Shown piece by piece: positions 7,588 through 16,078 of a stretch of 64,000 bases of DNA. The notes below the pieces were generated by a model. The model was given only the letters and a program-made list of their open reading frames with translations. It searched no databases and was not told the origin of the DNA. The translations under genes and the position numbers were made by a program. The DNA lies in contig NZ_JAJAUZ010000003.1 of NCBI RefSeq assembly GCF_020532645.1, positions 124,001 through 188,000 of the forward strand, given 5' to 3'. Within the stretch, counting starts at the first letter, position 1. Each line of letters begins with the position of its first letter. This DNA comes from Streptomyces bambusae. Its GTDB lineage: Bacteria > Actinomycetota > Actinomycetes > Streptomycetales > Streptomycetaceae.

Positions 7588-10011
7588 GTGAACACGCCGA
7601 TGCGGTGGGAGTACCACCACTACGACCCCAAGACCGAGCGCCTGGTCGAGGCCCTGTGCACGCTCGGCAACGGCCGGTTCGCCACCCGGGCGGCGGCCCC
7701 CGAGTGCACGGCCGACGCCGTCCACTACCCCGCCACCTACCTGGCCGGCTGCCACAACCGCCTGGCCTCCGCCGTCGGCGCACGTACCGTCGACAACGAG
7801 GACCTGGTCCGGCTGCCCGACTGGACGGCCCTGAGGTACCGCTGCCTGCCCGACGGGGCACCGCCAGGCGACTGGCTCACCCCGGACCACCCGACGCTGC
7901 GCCACTACCTGGTCTCCCTCGACCTGCGCGCCGGCACGCTCACCCGGCGCATGCTCTTCCACGACGCCGACGGCCGCCGGCTGGCCGTGACCCACACCCG
8001 CCTCGTCCACATGGGCGACCCGCACCTGGCCGCCCAGCGAACCGTATTCCGCGCCTACGGCTGGACGGGGAGGATCGATGTCGCGGCAGTGCTCGACGGG
8101 GACGTCACGAACCTCGGGGTGGACCGCTACCGCGCCCTCGCCGGAAACCACCTCGTAGGGCACCGGGCAGGGGTGGAAGGGGAGGGCACCGCCTGGCTCG
8201 CCTGCACCACCTCGGACTCCCGCATACGCATCGGGCTCGCGGTCCGGACCTCCGCCCGCCCTCTCGCGACGGTCGACGGATCGTGCACCGAGGCCACCGC
8301 CACCCAGCGGTCCGCCCTGCCGATCGGGCCGGCGCGGCCGGCCGTGGTCGTGAAGACGGCCGCCCTGTTCAGCTCGCTCGACCGCCCCCTCGCCGACCCC
8401 GCACACAGCAGCACCGCGTACGCCGGCCGCGCCCCGGACTTCCCTACCCTGCTGGCGTCGCACCGGGCCGCCTGGCAACGCATCTGGTCCGAAGGGGAGT
8501 TGCAGGTACCCGGCGAGACCGGACGGATCCTGCGCCTGCACGCCTTCCACGTCCTGCAGACCCTCTCCCCGCACACCGCGGAACTCGACGTCGGGGTGCC
8601 CGCCCGCGGGCTCCACGGCGAGGCCTACCGCGGCCACGTCTTCTGGGACGAGCTGTTCGTCCTGCCCTACCTCACCCTCCACTTCCCCGAGACCGCACGC
8701 GCCCTGCTGATGTACCGCCACCGGCGGCTGCCCGCAGCCCGGCGGGCGGCCCGCCGCGCCGGGGCCAGGGGGGCGATGTTCCCCTGGCAGAGCGGGAGTT
8801 CGGGCGAGGAGGAGACCCAGCTCCTGCACCTCAACCCGCGCTCCGGCCGCTGGCTGCCCGACCACTCCCACCTCCAGCGGCACGTGAACTCGGCCGTGGC
8901 CTGGAACGTCTGGCAGTACGGCCTCGCCACCGGGGACACCGGCTTCATGCACGGTCCCGGAGCCGAACTGCTCCTGAACACAGCCCACTTCTGGGCCACG
9001 ACGGCCACCTGGGACACCGGCCTGGGCCATTACCGGATCCGGGGCGTCGTAGGCCCCGACGAATACCACGACGCCTACCCGGACGCCGCCGGGCCGGGCA
9101 TCGACGACAACGCGTACACCAACATCACCGCGGCCTGGACGCTCACCCGCGCTCTGGAACTCCACGCGGCGCTGCCGGCGGCCCGCCGCGCCGAACTCCG
9201 CGCCCGGCTCGGTCTCGGGGCGGATGACCTCGGCGGCTGGGAGGACGTCTCGCGCCTGATGCACGTCCCCTTCCACCGGGGAGTGATCAGCCAGTTCCAC
9301 GGCTACGGCGATCTCGCCGAACTCGACTGGGACGCCTACCGGTCCCGCTACCACGACATCCGCCGCCTGGACCGCATCCTGGAGGCCGAAGGCGACACGC
9401 CCAACCGCTACCAGGCGTCCAAGCAGGCCGACACCCTCATGCTCGGCCACCTCTTCCGTCCCGCGGAACTCGCCGGACTGTTCGCCCGGCTCGGCTACGC
9501 CTTCGACGACGCGCTCTGGGAGCGGACAGTCGCGTACTACCTGCGCCGGACCTGCCACGGCTCCACGCTCAGCAGCGTCGTCCACGGCCGCGTGCTCGCC
9601 CTCCGGCAGGGCCCGGACGCCTGGCGCTACTGCCGTGAGGCGCTGCTCGGCGACGTCACCGATGTCCAGGGCGGCACCACCGGCGAAGGGATCCACCTCG
9701 GAGCCATGGCCGGCACGCTCGACCTCGTCGAGCGCGGAGTCGTCGGGCTTCAGCCGGGTACCGACGGCCTCCACGTCGATCCGGTGCCGCTCTCGGAGGT
9801 CCCCGGCTCCGCGCTGTCCCTGTGCTACCTCGGCCACCGAGGCATCCGGATCCTGTTCCGGCCCGGCCGGCTCGGGGTCCGCGTCCCGCCGTCGCTCCTC
9901 GGCCCCGTACCGCTGATCCTCCCTGGTGACCGGCGGGAGCAGGTGCCCGCCGGGGGCGAGCGCTGGTTCCGCCTGCCGGGCCCGGGCCTGGGCCCGTCCG
10001 CAGCCGCGTGA
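7588..10011 (+). CDS. Glycoside hydrolase family 65 (disaccharide phosphorylase-like)
   Basis: This protein of about 807 residues has the GH65 layout: an N-terminal beta-sandwich, an (alpha/alpha)6 barrel and a C-terminal beta domain. GHVFWDELFVLPYL lies near 350 and the catalytic-acid motif VVGPDEYHD places Glu at about 492. The phosphate-site region follows with KQADTLM and GSTLSSVVHG. GH65 enzymes reversibly phosphorolyse trehalose, maltose, kojibiose or nigerose, so phosphorolysis rather than hydrolysis is likely. The GTG at 7588 is chosen for its GGGAGG nine bases upstream; GTG 7579 and ATG 7600 are alternatives. Sugar specificity cannot be read. Confidence 0.88.
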   Translation: MNTPMRWEYHHYDPKTERLVEALCTLGNGRFATRAAAPECTADAVHYPATYLAGCHNRLASAVGARTVDNEDLVRLPDWTALRYRCLPDGAPPGDWLTPDHPTLRHYLVSLDLRAGTLTRRMLFHDADGRRLAVTHTRLVHMGDPHLAAQRTVFRAYGWTGRIDVAAVLDGDVTNLGVDRYRALAGNHLVGHRAGVEGEGTAWLACTTSDSRIRIGLAVRTSARPLATVDGSCTEATATQRSALPIGPARPAVVVKTAALFSSLDRPLADPAHSSTAYAGRAPDFPTLLASHRAAWQRIWSEGELQVPGETGRILRLHAFHVLQTLSPHTAELDVGVPARGLHGEAYRGHVFWDELFVLPYLTLHFPETARALLMYRHRRLPAARRAARRAGARGAMFPWQSGSSGEEETQLLHLNPRSGRWLPDHSHLQRHVNSAVAWNVWQYGLATGDTGFMHGPGAELLLNTAHFWATTATWDTGLGHYRIRGVVGPDEYHDAYPDAAGPGIDDNAYTNITAAWTLTRALELHAALPAARRAELRARLGLGADDLGGWEDVSRLMHVPFHRGVISQFHGYGDLAELDWDAYRSRYHDIRRLDRILEAEGDTPNRYQASKQADTLMLGHLFRPAELAGLFARLGYAFDDALWERTVAYYLRRTCHGSTLSSVVHGRVLALRQGPDAWRYCREALLGDVTDVQGGTTGEGIHLGAMAGTLDLVERGVVGLQPGTDGLHVDPVPLSEVPGSALSLCYLGHRGIRILFRPGRLGVRVPPSLLGPVPLILPGDRREQVPAGGERWFRLPGPGLGPSAAA

Positions 10012-10091
10012 CCGCCGCACGGTCGCCCCGCCTGGCGGCGCGTACGTGCCTCGCACACGCTGGACGTAGAGAGTCGAAAGAGGTGAGGGTC

Positions 10092-10544
10092 ATGGACACG
10101 ATGAGTGAGGCGCCGCGGATCGTGGTGGGCGTAGACGGCTCCCCCTCCTCGCAGGCCGCCCTCCGGTGGGCCGTACGCTACGCGGGCCTCGTCGGCGGGA
10201 GGGTGGAGGCCGTCACCGCGTGGGAGGTCCCCGGCGCGGCATCGTGGTCGGCCCCCGCGGTGGACGCCACGTTCGACGCCGAGGAGGCCGAGCGGAAGCT
10301 GGTGGAGGAGGTGCGGTCCGTTCTCGGCGAGGACGGCGCCTCCCGGGTGCACGAACGTCTGGTCCAAGGCCATCCGGCCGAGGTCCTGGCCGACGCGGCC
10401 GAGGGCGCGGAGCTGCTGGTCGTGGGCAGCCGCGGCCGCGGCGGCTTCCGGCGTGCCCTGCTCGGCTCGGTGAGCCAGCAGGTGGCCCTGCACGCCCCCT
10501 GCCCGGTGACCATCGTCCGCCCGGACGCGACCGACGACCGGTAG
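10092..10544 (+). CDS. Universal stress protein, single domain
   Basis: The 150-residue UspA-fold protein starts IVVGVDGSPSSQAALRWA and ends with the ATP-binding signature GSRGRGGFRRALLGSVS (about 117-133). It is therefore an ATP-binding type. A GAGGTGAGG ribosome site precedes the ATG. The 80-bp gap after the GH65 gene suggests cotranscription or a weak promoter. It is one of five USP genes in the island and the only single-domain one. Confidence 0.92.
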   Translation: MDTMSEAPRIVVGVDGSPSSQAALRWAVRYAGLVGGRVEAVTAWEVPGAASWSAPAVDATFDAEEAERKLVEEVRSVLGEDGASRVHERLVQGHPAEVLADAAEGAELLVVGSRGRGGFRRALLGSVSQQVALHAPCPVTIVRPDATDDR

Positions 10545-10613
10545 CGGTCTCGCGCCGGGCGGCTCCGAGGGCAGTACCCCGCGGGTGCGGCCCCGCACGC
10601 CCGCATCCCGTAC

Positions 10614-10745
10614 CCGCGGATCCCTGTGTCCGCGGTTCCGTGCGTCGGCGTTGTGTGCCTGTGGTTCCGTGCGTTCGCATGGTGTGCCCGCGGTTTCCCG
10701 AGCCCGCATTGTGCGCCCGCGGATCCCTGTCCCTGCGGATGCCCG
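10614..10745. repeat. Degenerate 29-bp tandem repeats
   Basis: A partial unit at 10614-10629 is followed by four consecutive 29-base units starting at 10630, 10659, 10688 and 10717. Each opens with CCGCGG or CTGTGG, then TTCC, TTTCCC or ATCCC; the first three end in TGTGC or TGCGC. The units diverge at many positions but keep exact 29-base phasing. There are no spacers. Origin and function are unknown. Confidence 0.65.
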
Positions 10746-11012
10746 TTCCGGTGGACGCCCGTCCCTGCGGATCCCCGCAGGCCCCGCGGTGGTACGCGCC
10801 ACCGCGTACCGCCGGCGCGCCGCGCCACCGCGCACCACCACGGCGCGCCGGAGGGCCGCCCGCCCGCCTGTCGACAGCTCCGCAGAGCCCCCTGCCCGCG
10901 CCCGCGCCCCCTGCCCGCGCCCGCCCTGCGAGCCGCGAACGGCGTCCCCTGCCCACCCCTCCGCCGTGCCCGCCGTCCCCGACGCGGCGGAGGCCCCCGA
11001 GGGCACTCCTGC

Positions 11013-11026
11013 GGGCCGACCGGCCC
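11013..11026. promoter_or_regulatory. Perfect stress-box palindrome upstream of PEP synthase
   Basis: GGGCCG-AC-CGGCCC is a perfect match to the island motif. It lies 129 bp upstream of the small frame at 11155 and about 255 bp upstream of the PEP synthase start, implying a long leader. Further partial CGGCCC half-sites follow at 11037 and 11046. Confidence 0.5.
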
Positions 11027-11154
11027 AGATCCGGACCGGCCCACTCGGCCCCGCGCGAAGGACCCGCTCAGCCCTGCCGGCACCGCAGGCCGCGGCGTGA
11101 TCGTGGAATCCGGACGCCGCTCCAGGCGCCGCTTCCCCGAGAGGGTGACAGACG

Positions 11155-11250
11155 ATGCAGCGCATACGGATCCAGACCCGGCCGAAGCAGCCCCACAAGC
11201 CCGCCCCGCTGGACCTGCGCACGCCGTCCGGCCGCCCCCTCCCGTACTGA
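11155..11250 (+). CDS. Possible 31-residue basic peptide or leader
   Basis: An ATG preceded by GAGAGGG opens a 31-codon frame (MQRIRIQTRPKQPHKP at its start) ending in TGA 30 bp before the PEP synthase ATG. The product is rich in Arg, Pro, Lys and His. The good ribosome site and position in the leader make it a candidate small protein or translated leader. I do not recognise it, and chance is possible. Confidence 0.35.
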   Translation: MQRIRIQTRPKQPHKPAPLDLRTPSGRPLPY

Positions 11251-11280
11251 GCCCTGCTCCGCGCAGGCCCGGAGGACGTC

Positions 11281-13728
11281 ATGGCATCCACCCCGCGCGT
11301 CATTCCGTTCACCCTCCTCGGCCGCGGCGACGTCGGCCGCGTGGGCGGGAAGAACGCCTCCCTGGGCGAGCTGACCGTACACCTGGCGGCGTCCGGCGTA
11401 CCCGTACCGCCCGGCTTCGCCACCACCGCGGACGCCTACGAGGAACTTCTCGGCGGACACGGTCTCCGCAACCGCATCCAGGAGCAGCTCGACCGCTACC
11501 ACGAAGGCGCCCCGCTGGAGGAGGTGGGAGCCGGCATCCGCTCGCTGATCACGGCTGAGCCCCTGCCGGACGCCCTGCGGGACGCGATCGCCTCGGCGTA
11601 CGAGGCCCTCGGCCGCGAACTGGGCCGCTCCGACCCGGACGTCGCGGTGCGCAGCAGTGCGACCGCCGAGGACCTGCCCGAGGCCAGCTTCGCGGGCCAG
11701 CAGGACACCTACCTCAACGTCCGCGGCACCGGCCGGCTGCTGACGGCCGTCCACCGCTGCTTCGCCTCGCTCTACACCGACCGGGCCATCGACTACCGCG
11801 AGCGGATGGGCTTCGACCACCTGCGCGTCGCCCTGTCCGTCGGCGTCCAGGCCATGGTCCGCTCGGACCTGGCGGGCGCCGGGGTGATCTTCACCCTGGA
11901 TCCGGAGACCGGCTTCCCGGAGGCCGTCGTGGTCAGCGCCGCCTGGGGCCTCGGCGAGACCGTGGTCAGTGGCACGACCGACCCCGACGAGTACACCGTC
12001 TTCAAGCCGTCCCTGAAGGACCCGGCCCTGAACCCCGTCATCGACGTGCGGGTCGGGGCCAAGCGCCGCAAGGCCGTCTACGCGGACGACGGGTTCACCG
12101 AGACGGTCGACACCTCCGCCGGAGAACGTGCCCGGCGCGTGCTGACGGACGCCGAAGTGCGCCGGCTCGCCGCATGGGCGGTTGCCGTCGAGGAGCACTA
12201 CGGCTGCCCGATGGACCTGGAATGGGCCAAGGACGGGAACACGGGCGAGCTGGCGATCGTCCAGGCCCGGCCCGAGACCGTGCAGTCCCGCCGCCACTCC
12301 ACCACGCTGCGCCGCTGCCGTCTCACCGGCATGCCCGGCCGGGTGCTGACCGAAGGGACCGCGGTCGGCGAGGCGATCGGAGCCGGACCCGTGTGCCGCC
12401 TGGACACACCCGTCGAACTCGACCGCTTCCCCGCCGGTGCCGTCCTCGTCACGTCCCTCACGGACCCCGACTGGGAGCCGATCATGAAGCGGGCCGCGGC
12501 GATCGTCACCGACCACGGCGGCCGGACCTCCCATGCGGCGATCGTGAGCCGGGAACTCGGCGTCCCCGCGGTCGTCGGCACCGGGAACGCCACCGACGTC
12601 CTGCACGACCGGGACCCCGTCACCGTCTCGTGCACGGAAGGCATCCGGGGCAGGGTGTACGCGGGCCTGGTGCCGTACGAGGAGACCGAAACGGACCTCG
12701 CCGCCCTCCCCGCCACCCGGACCCGGGTGATGCTCAACCTCGCCGATCCGGCGGCCGCGTTCCGCTGGTGGCGGCTGCCCGCCGACGGCGTGGGACTCGC
12801 CCGCCTGGAGTTCATCGTCGCCCACCAGGTGAAGGTCCACCCGATGGCCCTGCTGCACCCCGAGCGCCTGGACCCGGCCGACCGGAGCGCGATCGCGCAG
12901 CTCACCGAAGGCCACCTCGACCGCACCGGCTACTTCACGGACCGTCTCGCGTACGGAATCGCCCGGATCGCGGCCTCCCGCTGGCCGGACCCGGTCATCG
13001 TGCGCACCAGCGACTTCAAGACCAACGAGTACGCCAAGCTCCTGGGCGGCCGGCCCTTCGAACCGGTCGAGGCCAACCCGATGATCGGCTGGCGGGGTGC
13101 CAGCCGCTACTACGGCGACGGCTACCGCGAGGGCTTCGCCCTCGAATGCCGGGCCCTGCGACGGGTCCGCGACGAGATGGGCCTGACCAACGTCATCGTC
13201 ATGATCCCCTTCTGCCGCACGCTCCGGGAAGCCGACAAGGTCCTCGACGTCATGGCCGCCGAGGGGTTGCGCCGCGGTGAGAACGGGCTCAAGGTCTACG
13301 TGATGGCCGAGATCCCCGCCAACATCCTCCTCGCCCAGGACTTCGCCGAACGCTTCGACGGCTTCTCCATCGGCAGCAACGACCTCACCCAGCTCACCCT
13401 CGGCGTCGACCGCGACTCCGAAGCACTCGCCGACGTCTTCGACGAGAACGACCCCGCGGTCACCCGGCTGATCCGCATCCTCGTCCCCCGGGCCCACGCG
13501 GCCGGACGCCCCGTCGGCCTGTGCGGCCAGCGGCCGAGCGACGACCCCGCCTTCGCCGCCTTCCTGGTCGGCGCCGGCATCGACTCGCTCTCCGTCGCGC
13601 CCGACAGCTTCCCGGCCGTCAAGCAGCACGTGGCAGCCGCAGAGGAACGCCGGTCCGAGGAGGGCCGAACGGCCCCGGCCGGTACCCGCCCGACCTCTGC
13701 CCACGGCCGGCCGGTCGCGCCACAGTGA
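11281..13728 (+). CDS. ppsA: Phosphoenolpyruvate synthase / pyruvate-water dikinase
   Basis: The 815-residue enzyme converts pyruvate plus ATP to PEP, AMP and phosphate. Order of domains: an ATP-grasp nucleotide-binding domain (about 10-340, with GGKNASLGEL and AVRSSATAEDLPEASFAGQQDTYL), a swivelling phosphohistidine domain with catalytic His418 in GGRTSHAAIV, and a PEP-binding barrel (about 460-790) with VRTSDFKTNEY, EIPAN and the catalytic cysteine in GLCGQ. GGAGG lies eight bases before the ATG. PEP synthase genes recur in streptomycete hypoxia islands. The C-terminal tail is Ala/Pro-rich and carries a stress-box sequence in its DNA. Confidence 0.93.
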   Translation: MASTPRVIPFTLLGRGDVGRVGGKNASLGELTVHLAASGVPVPPGFATTADAYEELLGGHGLRNRIQEQLDRYHEGAPLEEVGAGIRSLITAEPLPDALRDAIASAYEALGRELGRSDPDVAVRSSATAEDLPEASFAGQQDTYLNVRGTGRLLTAVHRCFASLYTDRAIDYRERMGFDHLRVALSVGVQAMVRSDLAGAGVIFTLDPETGFPEAVVVSAAWGLGETVVSGTTDPDEYTVFKPSLKDPALNPVIDVRVGAKRRKAVYADDGFTETVDTSAGERARRVLTDAEVRRLAAWAVAVEEHYGCPMDLEWAKDGNTGELAIVQARPETVQSRRHSTTLRRCRLTGMPGRVLTEGTAVGEAIGAGPVCRLDTPVELDRFPAGAVLVTSLTDPDWEPIMKRAAAIVTDHGGRTSHAAIVSRELGVPAVVGTGNATDVLHDRDPVTVSCTEGIRGRVYAGLVPYEETETDLAALPATRTRVMLNLADPAAAFRWWRLPADGVGLARLEFIVAHQVKVHPMALLHPERLDPADRSAIAQLTEGHLDRTGYFTDRLAYGIARIAASRWPDPVIVRTSDFKTNEYAKLLGGRPFEPVEANPMIGWRGASRYYGDGYREGFALECRALRRVRDEMGLTNVIVMIPFCRTLREADKVLDVMAAEGLRRGENGLKVYVMAEIPANILLAQDFAERFDGFSIGSNDLTQLTLGVDRDSEALADVFDENDPAVTRLIRILVPRAHAAGRPVGLCGQRPSDDPAFAAFLVGAGIDSLSVAPDSFPAVKQHVAAAEERRSEEGRTAPAGTRPTSAHGRPVAPQ
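13662..13675. promoter_or_regulatory. Perfect stress-box inside the 3' end of ppsA
   Basis: GGGCCG-AA-CGGCCC lies within the last codons of ppsA, 93 bp upstream of the flavodoxin-like gene. That is similar to the distance seen for the other boxes. It may drive the flavodoxin and ABC genes separately from ppsA. No clear second box was found 21 bp away. Confidence 0.45.
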
Positions 13729-13768
13729 GGACGTTCCCTTCCCGCGGCACCGGACAAGGAGACCCGCC

Positions 13769-14269
13769 ATGACCACCAAGCGCATCCTCGTCGCGTACGG
13801 CACCAAGCACGGCGCCACCGCCGGCATCGCCGAACAGATCGGCGAGACCCTCCGCGAGGACGGCCTCGACGCCGTCGTCCTGCCAGCCGCCGACGTCGAC
13901 GACGTCCGCCCGTACGACGGGGTCGTCCTCGGCGGATCCCTCTACGCCGGCCACTGGAGCGGTGAGGCCAAGCGCTGCGCCGAGCGCAACGCCGACTCCC
14001 TGCGCCGCCGCCCCGTCTGGTTCTTCAGCAGCGGCCCCCTCGACAGCTCCGCCGAGGAACACGACATCCCGCCGGTGCCCGCCGTCGCCCGGCAGATGCA
14101 GATCGTCGGCGCCCGCGAGCACATGACCTTCGGCGGCAGCATCACGGCCCGCACGCCGGGGTTCCTCGCCAAGGCCCTCCTCCACGAGGGCAAGGGCGGC
14201 GACTACCGCAACCCCGAGCGGATCCGCACCTGGGCCCACCACATCGGCGCCGAACTCACCGCGGCCTGA
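13769..14269 (+). CDS. Flavodoxin-domain protein
   Basis: The 166-residue protein starts RILVAYGTKHGATAGIAEQIGETL, the FMN phosphate-binding P-loop of flavodoxins, followed by DGVVLGGSLYAGHW and a W-F-F-S-S-GPL strand. This matches the flavodoxin/HemG-like group (protoporphyrinogen oxidase-type or menaquinone-linked). It probably carries electrons with FMN. It lies 40 bp after ppsA and has AAGGAG before its start. Confidence 0.87.
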   Translation: MTTKRILVAYGTKHGATAGIAEQIGETLREDGLDAVVLPAADVDDVRPYDGVVLGGSLYAGHWSGEAKRCAERNADSLRRRPVWFFSSGPLDSSAEEHDIPPVPAVARQMQIVGAREHMTFGGSITARTPGFLAKALLHEGKGGDYRNPERIRTWAHHIGAELTAA

Positions 14270-14288
14270 GCGGCACGGGGACACCGGC

Positions 14289-15197
14289 ATGGAGGCGATC
14301 GAGCTGACCGCCCTGACGAAGACGTACGGGGCGGTCACCGGGATCGACGCGCTGGACCTGACGGTGCGGCCGGGCGAGGTGTTCGGCTTCCTCGGACCCA
14401 ACGGCGCCGGGAAGACGACCACGTTGCGGTGCCTCGTCGGGCTCGTCCGGCCGACCGCGGGCCGGGCAAGGGTCTTCGGGATGGACCCCGTCGCGGACCA
14501 CCGCCGCCTCGCACCGCTCCTCGGGTACCTGCCCGGGGAACTGCGCCTGTACCCCGAACTCACCGGGGCGCAGACGCTCGACCTGCTGTCCGCCCTCCAG
14601 GGCGCCCCCGTCCCGCGCCGCAGCGAACTCTGCGACCGGCTGGGGCTGACGGCCGGAATCCTGGCACGCCCGGTGGGCACGTACTCGCGCGGCATGAAAC
14701 AGAAACTGGGCCTGGTGCAGGCGCTCCAGCACGATCCGCAGCTGGTGGTGCTCGACGAACCGACCGAAGGGCTGGACCCGCTGGTGCAGGAGACGTTCTA
14801 CGGGCTCCTCCGGGAGGCGGCGGACGCCGGACGGACCGTGCTGCTGTCCAGCCACGTACTGCCCGAAATGCAGCGTACCTGCGGCCGGGTGGCGATCGTC
14901 CGGGACGGGCGGCTGGTGACGGTCGAGAGCGTGGCGGGCCTGCGCGAGGCGCGGGCCCGGCGGATCCGGCTGTCCTACGCGGACGGGCGCGGTGCCCGCA
15001 CGCTGGGCGCCGCGGACCGCTGGGAACCCCGCTGGCAGGGGGACGACGTCGAGCTGCTCGTGCCGCCGGCCGAGGTCGTGGACGCCCTGCGCGGGCTGCT
15101 CGGACCGGGAGTCGCGGACGTCACGGTCGAGGAGGCCGGCTTGGACGAGGCGTTCCTGGACCTCTACCGCAACGGCGGCCCGGAGGAGGCGCGATGA
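14289..15197 (+). CDS. ABC transporter ATP-binding protein
   Basis: This 302-residue ATPase has Walker A GPNGAGKTT near residue 38, a signature motif in the form TYSRGMKQKLGL, and Walker B LVVLDEPTEGLD. A C-terminal extension of about 80 residues is typical of drug- or lipid-export ATPases of the DrrA/CcmA class. The permease gene overlaps its stop (ATGA), so both are coupled. Substrate is unknown. Confidence 0.93.
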   Translation: MEAIELTALTKTYGAVTGIDALDLTVRPGEVFGFLGPNGAGKTTTLRCLVGLVRPTAGRARVFGMDPVADHRRLAPLLGYLPGELRLYPELTGAQTLDLLSALQGAPVPRRSELCDRLGLTAGILARPVGTYSRGMKQKLGLVQALQHDPQLVVLDEPTEGLDPLVQETFYGLLREAADAGRTVLLSSHVLPEMQRTCGRVAIVRDGRLVTVESVAGLREARARRIRLSYADGRGARTLGAADRWEPRWQGDDVELLVPPAEVVDALRGLLGPGVADVTVEEAGLDEAFLDLYRNGGPEEAR

Positions 15198-16015
15198 GGC
15201 AGCGATGGCCCCTGCTGTGGCTCGCCCTCTACCGTCGGCGCAGGATGCTGATCGCGCTGACGGTCGGGATGATCGCCTTCGAGGCACTCATCGTGGTGGT
15301 CGCCCACACGCTCAGCCCGGACGAACTGTTCTCGGCAGGCGGCAAGGGACCCCCCTCGGCCTACCGGGCGTTCAGCGGGTCCAGCGGCGAGGTGTCCATC
15401 GCCAGCTACCCGGGACTCCTGGGCGCCGGCCTCGTCCACCCGTTCTGGATCGCCCTGCAGCTGACGGCGATCGGCTCGCTCGCGGCCGCAGCCGTGGCCG
15501 CCGACGTGGAGGCGGGCACGGTGGAGCTGGTGATGGTACGGCCGGTCAGCCGGACCCGGCTGCTGGCGGAACGGACGGCCGCGCTGCTCGCCGCGGCACT
15601 CGCCCTGAACGCGGCGGCGACGCTCACGGTCCTGGTCGGCGTGGCGCTCACCCCCGACATCCACCGGGCGGTCCCCCTGACCGGCGTACTCGCCGCAGGC
15701 GTCCTGGGCTTCGGTTTCGCGCTGTGCATGATCGGGCCGGCGCTGGCCGTCTCGGCGGCGGGGCGGCGGCGCGCCCAGGTGATCGGGGCGACCATCGCGA
15801 TCGGCGCCGTGGGCTTCGCGGTCAACTTCATCGCCCTGGCCTGGGCACCGGCGGAGCCGCTGAAGTACGCGAGCCCGTTCCACTACTACACCCCCGGCGA
15901 CGCCCTGGCCGAAGGCACGGTGCCCTGGCCCGGCTTCCTCGTCCTGACGGGCGCGGGCCTGGCCGGAATCCTCGCGGCCCACGCCCTGCTCCGCCGCCGG
16001 GACCTCGCGCCCTGA
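15194..16015 (+). CDS. ABC transporter permease (ABC-2 type)
   Basis: The 273-residue membrane protein has about six hydrophobic segments. It begins with a cytosolic basic stretch (LYRRRRMLIAL) and has a periplasmic loop at about 40-85. The EAGTVELVMVRPVSRTRLL loop is typical of ABC-2 permeases. Its ATG overlaps the stop of the ATPase gene. It is the only permease in the operon, so a homodimer is likely. Confidence 0.88.
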   Translation: MRQRWPLLWLALYRRRRMLIALTVGMIAFEALIVVVAHTLSPDELFSAGGKGPPSAYRAFSGSSGEVSIASYPGLLGAGLVHPFWIALQLTAIGSLAAAAVAADVEAGTVELVMVRPVSRTRLLAERTAALLAAALALNAAATLTVLVGVALTPDIHRAVPLTGVLAAGVLGFGFALCMIGPALAVSAAGRRRAQVIGATIAIGAVGFAVNFIALAWAPAEPLKYASPFHYYTPGDALAEGTVPWPGFLVLTGAGLAGILAAHALLRRRDLAP

Positions 16016-16078
16016 GACCCGCCTGCCGCCCTTTGCGGGCGGGCCGGCGGGCACGTCGACGGGCACCCCGAGGTGCTG

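Larger units (their letters stand above)
10545..11154. other. Long intergenic region with no convincing gene
   Basis: About 610 bases follow the USP gene without a plausible coding sequence. Several long open frames exist on both strands, but they look like compositional artefacts of extreme GC: Arg/Pro/Ala-rich, no domain, no consistent ribosome site. The region holds degenerate 29-bp tandem repeats (10614-10745) and one perfect stress-box palindrome (11013-11026). Confidence 0.6.

Noticed and set aside
9984..9995. GGGCCTGGGCCC upstream of the single-domain USP, as another stress box
   Set aside because: It has the right distance but lacks the N2 spacer and the CGG half, and lies inside GH65 coding sequence; likely composition.
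10614..10745. Repeats considered as a CRISPR array
   Set aside because: Units are directly adjacent without spacers, diverge strongly and no cas gene is present.
10545..11154. Several long open frames on both strands
   Set aside because: Products are Arg/Pro/Ala-rich, lack domains and run across flanking genes; typical of GC-rich non-coding frames.
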